This document shows positions 56,246-64,000 of a stretch of DNA of 64,000 bases, piece after piece. The translations under genes were made by a program, and so were the position numbers. The number at the start of each line of letters is the position of its first letter. The stretch's first letter is position 1. Location of the stretch: assembly GCF_932294415.1 (NCBI RefSeq), contig NC_065535.1:24392782-24456781 (forward strand), read 5' to 3'. This DNA comes from Quercus robur. Taxonomy: Eukaryota > Streptophyta > Magnoliopsida > Fagales > Fagaceae. Below the pieces are notes generated by a model, which searched no databases, had not been told where the DNA came from, and saw only the letters and a list, made by a program, of their open reading frames with translations.

Positions 56246-56263
56246 TTCCCACAGACGGCGCCA
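56246..56263 (-). other. Primer-binding site of the Tat element (42129-57058)
   Basis: TGGCGCCGTCTGTGGGAA on the minus strand, two bases after the 5' LTR. It fits the tRNA-Arg-type site described for Tat/Ogre elements. Confidence 0.85.
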
Positions 56264-56265
56264 AT

Positions 56266-57058
56266 TGTAAGGACTGAAAGTGGATTGGTCCCAAAACTAG
56301 ATTGGGCTCAAGCCCCAACGACCCAAACAATAAATTTGTAGAGCGTGAATAGAAGAACTAGATCTATCCTAGAAGAAAAACGATTAGATTTAACGGTTCA
56401 AGACGGTTAGATACAAGTAAGATTAGAAAATCTATCCTCGAAATCGATTAAGTAGTTTGTATCATATGGTTTTGTTAAATAATGAAATTGTACAAGAGTT
56501 CCAGTCCTTATCCTTGATTTCTTCCTCCTTTTTTAGTACATCTTTCCATGTTATATATTCCAACCTTGGTGCCGTCCCTACCATACACGTGTAGGTTAGA
56601 TTCGGAGAACTCGTTCTTGTCCCATTTAGCACTTCCCAGAACCATCAACTAGTAGCTGTAAGGCTGCTTGGTCACTATTTAGGCGTCACTTCCACATTAA
56701 TGCGGCCAAAGAGTTGGTTAGGAATCATTTAATGCGGAGGTAGCAGCTTTTTGAAGATATTTGTTGCCCTTCTCCTTTCTTATCCTTTGTTCAACGTCTA
56801 ACCTTTAGTGATGATGTAAATCCAAAGTAAGTTCGTGATGATATGACACTCAAATCAACCTCGGACACATGTTACCAAGAGGGCTTTTATCCTCAGACAC
56901 TTGTTTGACCTATCTCATACTGTCTCTACTCCTCTCTTCATTCCATTCTCCTTAATAATCTTATTTGAACCTCCTCGGATGGTCTAACATCCTCGGATTG
57001 GGTCATAGGCCCAGTTAACAATGTCTTAACAGTACTTTCTAATTAATTGGCCCTCATA
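56266..57058 (-). repeat. 5' LTR of the Tat element (42129-57058)
   Basis: Pairs with 42129-42921 at equal length. In the plus orientation it begins TGTAAGGACTG and ends GGCCCTCATA. Confidence 0.9.
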
Positions 57059-57557
57059 AGTGATATTAAATATAATTAATGGTAACTTTGGACTTGTTAA
57101 GAGTTGACAGAAAAGCCCAAGGCTCATTGAAGCTAGTGTCTTATTTGTTCCCTTTTGGTCCCACTCCAAGTCACATACTAAATCCCAATTGGAATGGCCC
57201 ATGAGGCTAGTCCAATTAGATAATCAGTTATAAGGAGAGAAACATATAGAATTTTGAGAGAGAATGAAATGTTTTTGTATGTGAGTATTGGACACTCTCT
57301 TACTCTCCCTTAAACATACACATATAAACTGATTGAGAGACCAAATTTCTTGGGCATAAGTGGAATTGGAGTGAAGATTAAAAGTGTTCCCAAGTACTTC
57401 TAATCTTTGTTTTTGAATTTCACCGCACCAAGGTACACTCTCTTGTTCTTGTATTCTGAAATTTACATAGTACATGTTATCAATTGTGAATGAAATAGAT
57501 CTATTAATTTTCCGTTGCGAATGTTTTGTATACGATACAAATTATCTTTTTCCAACA
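57059..57557 (+). repeat. 3' LTR of the copia element, second part
   Basis: It continues the sequence broken at 42128 and matches 35710-36205 of the 5' LTR to the CCAACA end. It includes the LTR's downstream U5-like end. Confidence 0.88.
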
Positions 57558-57562
57558 AGGGG

Positions 57563-58450
57563 ACCTTTTCTCTAGAATGTTCGGATATTTCTTTTTTCCT
57601 CAAGTATTTATATCTGTTACGTATCATACTAGATACCTCTAAAATACATACCCAATATTTTTTGTTCAAAAAAAATAAAAATGTCGGTTCGTCCATAATG
57701 CACCCGTGATATAACTTGGATACGGTTGTAACCCGACCCCTCGATAGTAAGAGATAGCTCAAATTTGTAAGAATTTTTATTTATATTTTTTATATATTGA
57801 TTTTAATGCTAAAAACTTACTAGTTATTTTTTATTTACTTTTTTTAATTTTTTTTTTTTTTTGAGAATCTACTTTTTTTTAATCTTAATTTGAATTCTAA
57901 ACATTATTTAGTGAACATGGATTTACTTTAATATACATTATTTCTCTTAAAGTGATATTTGCTTAATAATATATAAAATATATTTAATAAGCAATTAATA
58001 CACACATTTCTGAAATATTATATCCTAGTTTTTCAAAAATGGTCATAACGTCACATCTCGTATCATATCATACCTGTACGTATCTGTGCATCTTAGGCTT
58101 TTCTATCTATGATTTTGGCTAACGTTTCTTATTACAATAGCTCTCTTTTTTGCTTACAACTTTTGGTCCAATCATGACTAAAGCAGATAATTAATCTTAT
58201 GTTTGGGATTGGGATTCCTCGTAGAGAGATTGTCTCAGCCCGATTTGGTGAGTATTGGTGAATCTGCTTTTTTGGTGAGACATTTGAGGTTGATATTTGG
58301 GCATGATTTGACTATAAAAGTGGGATTCACATCCTGTGCAATACCTCAATTCTCAGCCATAGATTTAATCTAATGGCTTAAATATTTGACACCTCACCTG
58401 TCCAGGTTGGCAATTCTTGTCTCACTTTTGTTTTCATTTTAGCTTCCCAA
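57563..58450. other. AT-rich spacer, possibly outer part of the next element's left arm
   Basis: No gene is seen. Since the right arm of the following inverted repeat runs past the window end, some of this spacer (for instance 58320-58450) may belong to the left arm. Confidence 0.4.
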
Positions 58451-58880
58451 AATTTGAATTTCACTAAAAATCTCTCTTCTCTCTCTCGCTCTCCTTAACG
58501 CTCCACGCTCTTTGCCTCTTCGTCAACCTGTCGTCTCCACGCTCTCTACCTCTCTGTCAACCTGTCATCTCCACTTCTAGCATACCCAACTCAAACCCAT
58601 CAACAAAAACAAAGAAAAAACATTAACTCACCATCATAGCTCTCGACACCCAAACACTCGCATCCTTTTTAGACCCAGATCAGAGAGAGAGTAAGGGTTC
58701 GGGTTTGGAGAGAATCAAGTGTGGAGAGAGACATTGATGCTTTTCAGACCCAAATCAGAGAAGGTTAGGGTTTGGGTTTGGAGAAATCGGGAAAGAGAGA
58801 AGTTGATGATCTTTCAAGTTTGATCTATGGAGGGAAATGAGATTGAGAGACAGAGAAAGAGATTTTGGTCAAAGGAGAGA

Positions 58881-59887
58881 AGAAGCCACCATCGGAGGTG
58901 GTGGTTGCAGTGAGCCAGCCTTGCCGATTTGGTTCAAAGACTTGGGCTGTCTTAGAGGGAGAACACCACCCAGTAGGTTTTCTTTTATCTCTATTTTTTT
59001 TTATTAATTTTTTTAATAAACTCTGTTTGGTTGCTAGGAAAGGAAGGAAAGAAAATAATGGTGTCACAATTTTGTTGATTGATTTATTGGTGCTGAATTT
59101 AATTCTATTTTCTCTTATTGTAAGGTGCCAGAACTGATGACTGGATTTTACTTTTTAATTTGTTGAATAAATATGTGGATAAACAGTTTTTTTAATATAA
59201 AAATTCTTTCCATTTTTGGGTCTTAAGTCAGTTATGTGGTTGATTGGCTAACCAGGCACCAAGCAGCAGGATCTCTAATCTGAAATCAGTTTCCTTTCCT
59301 ATTAGTGGGAAAAGCTTTACTACTCTAAGGATGCAGCCAGCACATTTCCGTATTTCTTGTGCGGTAATTTCTTCACTATTCCAGAACATATCCAATTTAT
59401 CAATATTTTGACCTCTCAACAATCATATTATATTGTTCTTTGCATTCTAGATATATCCACTAGCATTGTATTAGCTGATTCATCATTTGTTTGACAAAAA
59501 AAATCCTATCATAACCTTGACGAGGCTAACCTTATGATTCCAATGGCAATCAGTCAGAAAGTTTTCCTAAATGTCTAAAATGTGTATTGAACAATGTGCT
59601 ACATGTGATTGTCAGAGTTGTTCAGCTTCTCAGTCTGTCTTTTATACTCTCATTCTACTTCTTGGAAAAGAAATTAAGTTCATGGATTACTAGTCCAGAT
59701 AAGAAAGTGGGTGTTTCTCTCCCAACCTATTGTGTAAGCTGCTTTGTCTTTGGGCATGTGAACATTTTTTTTCTTTGGGCATACTATGTGGTTTTAAATG
59801 ATGAAACTAGTACATATATATAGATTTCAAGCATAGTGTTCGTATGTTGATGTAACTAGCAACAAGAATGCTAATGCTCCTATGCAG
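58881..59887. other. Element interior left of the ACP exon
   Basis: No exon recognised. Frames here have no known domain. It may be captured ACP intron or upstream sequence. Confidence 0.4.
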
Positions 59888-60010
59888 GCCAAACCAGAGA
59901 TAGTGACGATGGTGTGTGAAATTGTGAAGAAGCAACTAGCTCTACATAATGATTCTGCAATCACTGGAGAGTCAAAATTTGCTGCCCTTGGGGCTGATTC
60001 TCTCAACATG
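59888..60010 (+). pseudogene. Single captured exon of a plastid acyl carrier protein gene
   Basis: After an acceptor TATGCAG, 123 bp (41 codons) encode [18 protein letters not shown] ... [15 protein letters not shown], then a GT that may be a donor. This is the helix-1 to prosthetic-group part of type II acyl carrier protein, which carries growing fatty acids in plastids. The DSL serine that takes 4'-phosphopantetheine is kept; LNM replaces the usual LDTVE continuation. Neither the transit-peptide exons nor the following EIVMGLEEEF-type exon were found nearby, so only part of the gene is here. Confidence 0.8.
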
Positions 60011-63000
60011 GTACCCTAATATCTACCCAAGAAACATCTGTTATATTTTCCTATACATATTATTTTGTTCTGATGCAACTCTTAATTAAAGGCCCATTGT
60101 TTATTTTGTTACTGTACAATCATCAAGCAATTTTGATATTGCTATTGGACTTGTTTGGAAAGGTAATGCTTGAATATATCTGAAATGAGTTGGAAATCAA
60201 ACTCTTCGAATGTAGATGTGTTTGCTTAACCTTTTAACTCATACCTTCTCCAAGAATAACAAATAATATGCTTGAGCTTAGATATAAAGAACATGACTCA
60301 TATATTTTTGCTGGGATCATAATCAAGATGTGGCTATTTTGGCTCTCTTAATCTTGAAACATTGAAATCACATATCTACATTGTGAAGCTAATTTAGTTG
60401 GCTATAAAGCCTTTTTGTTTTGGATTTTGTTCATTTGGTTGGGGATAAAAATTACAAAGAAATTTTTTTGTTTATATATAACAAGTGAATTTGGTGGCCC
60501 TACTACTGAGTATAAATGGTTTTTTCTTCTTGTTATTACTAGATAGTATAAAGACCATAAATAGTAGCTTGTCTTTGAGAAAGAATTATTAGCTTTTATG
60601 TGCTCTGGTTGTGCCTTTCATATAGGAACTTATCCATAAACTTTCCTAGGAATTTATCAAGTTTACAGTATTGTAGATTAGATAGGAATTATGAGGAGCA
60701 ATTTCTCCACACTAATTTAACTAGTGTCTTTTGGAATGTAATTTTGCTTTGATGCCTTTTTTTAGTCTTGGTTCTCCTTAATGCAAAATGCATTTGTTAT
60801 TGCCTGATTGCCCCATTAAAATTGGGTTGTGCACCTACCATATTATGTCATTGATTACAAAGGAATTAAATGTATCTCATGAACATTCAAACTATATGAT
60901 CTGCTCTGTATTTCACTTTTAATGTTGGTCCCTTAGCTGAGTTCTTAAGATGGAAATTCCCAAGCTAAACCCTCAACAAACTTACATATTTAGTAGTAAA
61001 TAGTGATATTGATCTTATGGCTTCACTTGTGCTTGCTGTTAATTGGAAATTTTGATTTATGTTTATCATTGAAATCACGCTTTGTTCTTTTGTCAAGTTG
61101 AATGGCATGATTAAAGGAATGCTATTCTTGATGTCAAAAAAAAAAAAAAAAAAAGGAATGCTATTCTTCGTTTGATCACCAAGAGCAAGAAATGGCATCT
61201 GCTGGAGGGATTAGTGCTAAGTTTAGATTGTTTTATGTTAGTGAAGAATACATGTTCTCACACTTGTATAAGTTCTACCATTAAGAAGTATTGTACAAAT
61301 ATATATATTTTTTGGATACCTAAACTTCAGCCACTTGTATAATTCAAAAATTGTTTTGAATGGAAGTATTTTGCTTGGGTATAATCTTATTTATTACACT
61401 TGGGCTTCAACTTGCATCCTTACAGAATTTGTGAATGCAAATTTTAGGTTCTTTTTGAATGAAATAAATCATTGCCCATGACTGTTTTTAATTAGGGCTC
61501 TTGTTCTAATAGTCTTGTAATCAAAGTAGACATTTCAATAAAGTTTTGTTCATTATTGGATCAAACTCTTGCATCAATTCATGACCGTATAGGCAACATC
61601 AAAATTGTTCAATTTGAAGCATTACAAGATATTATAAATAAAAAGGCACACAATCAATTACATTATATTACACACTCAAACCAATATCAAGAAAAAAATA
61701 ACTAAATTTTGTTACATTTTTCTTGGTTTGTACGCTAAATCCTTGTAAAAGTTTTTGTAAATGAACAATGAAACTACCTAGTGTCAAAATAGAAAATACA
61801 TTTAATGTTTCACTTATACTGAAAATAATGGCCTATTGACAACAAGATATGGCTTCAATACATCATGGAGTGCTTGTAACAGGTTCTATGTTATGACTAG
61901 GTTTAATTTCTAACTGAATGGATAGTTATTTGGTCGTATTCAAGATGACCGGTATAAGAGAATAGAGAGGGAAATTGAGATAATAATTCTCTACTGCTTT
62001 ATTAATTGCATTCTATGTTAAATACAAGTCTTAGGAATTCAAATAACAATCAGATAACAATAGATACTCCTATGAATATTCAAAATACTAACAGATAATC
62101 CTAAAGGGACTCAACTTCTTAGAAACTCAAATACAAGTACCAAATCAGATATAACTTTATCTAAATAACATAATTCAAATATGAATGCAACAACAACTCC
62201 ATAGTAATCCAAATACTAATTTCAAATGCAATAGCTATCCACCCACGACAATAGCTATCCACAATGCTAAGTCTTCCACGTAATCTTCTCCCTTTCAGTA
62301 GTGCACTTCTTTCTTCAGACATCACATTCTACTTCGAAAAAATTCAATTACAAGTTACAACCGTAGGCCATCTTTGATAGAGCTACTATTTTCCTGGCAG
62401 AGTACCAACACTTCATATTCTTAGCAATTTTTATGTCAAGCTTTTCTTTATGTAGAACTGTCATGTAATGTGTCTTAGTTGCTATGCTCTTTTCTGAATG
62501 TGTCTTAGATCATGGAATGCTTCAAAACATTTTATCCTGTTAACAAGAAAACAAGAGACATATAGCTATTAATCCATCTAAGCTTTGGCCACAATAAATG
62601 GGGAAAAATGCATAAAACAAACTCTTGTTCATAAGCTCAATTGTGCCTAAATTTAAATGCAATTTCTGCTTTATTGTATAGATCAGTACAATATTTGTAT
62701 AATTTAGAAATGCCCAATTAGAATTAGAGTTCATAAATCAGTAACATATCTGTATAACATTGAAATGCCCAAGAATTAAAGTTCATCTAGAAATATTTGA
62801 AGATCTATTAAAAGAAAAAAAAAAAAACATCACCAAATTTTCAAACATTCTTTTGAACCAAAAACCCAGAATATTTGAGGGAGGCCTTAACATATAAAAA
62901 TCTAAATTGACTACTTAAAATTTGGGCTAAACTTGTTAAGTATGATTGGTAACAATTCAAGCAAGAAAAAATTTTCCCCTCAAGTTAGCCTATCAAGAGC

Positions 63001-63540
63001 CACAGTTTATACCTTTAAAATGAACTACAACACGCAAAATACCCATCTGCAATTTAGGAAAATAACAGGTACCTAAGAAAAATTAGGGCAAAAAGAGAAA
63101 TTTCATAATGATTTTTTTAGCATAGACCAAGCAACACAATTACTTTATAGATGTCAAAGACAACAACACACAACAATTACAAGCAGGCCACTTTCCCTTC
63201 AATCACAACACATTTGGCTGTACCCAAAAACCTCCATTGTTTTATGCACAAGGAAATCTAGTCACTAATAAAAATTGAAACAAAATGGGGGTTTCGGTCA
63301 TTTCTAAAAAGCAAATAAAAAGAGAAGAGACAATACAGAGAAAAAGAGGGGTACCAGCGGCCACCAATGGTGTAAACACTGACTATATGCATTGCCACCG
63401 ACAGTAGTGTGGGTGCAAGAAGAAGCTCAGCCAAGTGTGAGCTTTAAAGAACTTTTTTTTTTTTTTTTGAGAAAATTAAAAGAACGAAAAATCAAAGAGA
63501 AAGACAGAGGAACTTTACCAGAACCACCACCGGAATTGGT
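60011..63540. other. Element interior right of the ACP exon
   Basis: 3.5 kb of AT-rich DNA with no supported coding. An A run at about 61137-61154 lies between two copies of AGGAATGCTATTCTT (61117, 61155), which looks like a small retroposed or slipped repeat. CAAATACTAA/CAAATAACA phrases recur at 62038-62220. Confidence 0.4.
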
Positions 63541-64000
63541 GGAGCGGAACACGGTGATTGCTACCTGTAGCTATGGAGATTGAGCATCAACTTCTCTCTT
63601 TCCCGATTTTCTCCAAATCCAAACCCTAACCTTCTTTGATTTGGGTCTGAAAAGCATCAATGTCTCTCTCCAGACCCAATTCTCTCCAAACCCCAACCCT
63701 TACTCTCTCTCTGATCTGGGTCTAAAAAGGATGCGAGTGTTTGGGTGTCGGGAGCTCCGATGGTGAGTTAATGTTTTTTCTTTGTTTTTGTTGATGGGTT
63801 TGAGTTGGGTATGCTAGAAGTGGAGACGACGGGCTGACAGGGAGGTAGAGAGAGTGGAGATGACGGGTTGACGGAGAGGTAGAGAGCGTGGAGACGATGG
63901 GTTGACAGAGAGGCAGAAAGTGTGAAGCGTTAGGGAGAGTAAGGGAAAGAACCCAATTGAAGTGAGAGAGAAAAGAGAGATTTTTAGTGAAATTCAAATT

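Larger units (their letters stand above)
42129..57058 (-). mobile_element. Ty3/gypsy Tat-type LTR retrotransposon with antisense ORF, full-length structure
   Basis: Both LTRs are 793 bp (42129-42921 and 56266-57058), in direct orientation. The target duplication is AGTGG (42124-42128) and AGTGA (57059-57063), one mismatch. On the minus strand: 5' LTR, primer site TGGCGCCGTCTGTGGGAA, gag, protease, RT, two RNase H regions, integrase, an 81-bp tandem array, a large antisense gene, a polypurine tract and the 3' LTR. An hAT element interrupts gag. All coding regions carry stops, so it is inactive. Confidence 0.92.
34016..57557 (+). mobile_element. Ty1/copia LTR retrotransposon hosting later insertions
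   Basis: LTRs start TGTTAGGATATGTGCCC (34016; TATTAGG at 41243) and end CCAACA (36205 and 57557). After removing insertions both LTRs are about 1.4 kb. Internal order: primer site, leader, gag, protease, integrase, RT, RNase H, polypurine tract, all plus strand. A PIF-type MITE sits in the 5' LTR and a Tat-type element in the 3' LTR. Flanks AGAGA and AGGGG do not give a clean 5-bp duplication, though they differ only by A/G. Confidence 0.9.
58451..64000. mobile_element. Large inverted-repeat element (probable Pack-MULE) carrying an acyl carrier protein exon; right end outside the window
   Basis: 58451-about 58880 is repeated in inverted orientation at about 63560-64000: both read AATTTGAATTTCACTAAAA inward and share CTTCTAGCATACCCAACTCA and AACCCTAACCTTCT-type phrases. 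Within the arms a roughly 35-bp unit (CAACCTGTCGTCTCCACGCT and following) occurs about twice on the left and three times on the right. The arms diverge internally. The 4.7 kb between them contains an acyl carrier protein exon. Without the outer termini and target duplication, the Mutator assignment is inference. Confidence 0.65.

Overview
The window is nuclear DNA of a eudicot plant, very AT-rich, with intron-containing genes, long poly-A/T tracts and many nested transposable elements. Repeat content and the style of the SINE suggest a woody eudicot, possibly Fagales (oak/chestnut type). That placement is a guess from memory, not shown by the sequence. Only one gene looks like an intact single-copy host gene: an EG45-like/plant natriuretic peptide gene at 17123-17978 (+). 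Nearly everything else I can name is mobile DNA.

Layout. 1-4252: unassigned sequence ending in a CACTA-type terminus with a GC-rich subterminal repeat array. 6198-9800: a 3.6-kb hAT transposon on the minus strand, killed by three in-frame stops. 10662-13992: two related Mutator-like elements, one inserted inside a terminal arm of the other, each carrying a captured host gene piece (an AP2/ERF transcription factor in the outer, a TAF8-like histone-fold protein in the inner). 15416-18795: a MITE cluster around the EG45-like gene. 19453-25690: a small non-autonomous hAT element split by a Ty3/gypsy Tat-type retrotransposon that has lost most of pol but keeps an antisense extra ORF. 25760-26470: a Ty1/copia 3' remnant. 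27629-31749: a PIF/Harbinger element with a broken transposase. 32301-32483: a tRNA-derived SINE with perfect target duplications.

34016-57557 is a three-level nest. A Ty1/copia element carries a PIF/Harbinger MITE in its 5' LTR and a complete-length Tat-type Ty3/gypsy element (42129-57058, minus strand) in its 3' LTR. That Tat element carries an Ac-like hAT element (51191-55102) in gag. It also has a sense-strand pol, an antisense ORF with its own TATA box, and an 81-bp tandem array. 58451-64000 is most of another long-inverted-repeat element, probably a Pack-MULE, holding one exon of a plastid acyl carrier protein gene; its right end lies outside the window.

Two themes recur. First, gene fragments have been captured repeatedly (ERF, TAF8-like, ACP), two of them nested. 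Second, most in-frame stops I could assess, and all the LTR differences I counted by eye, are transitions, as expected from deamination of methylated cytosines in silenced repeats. No CRISPR, rRNA or genuine tRNA gene is present. All boundaries were read by eye and no alignment or database search was run.
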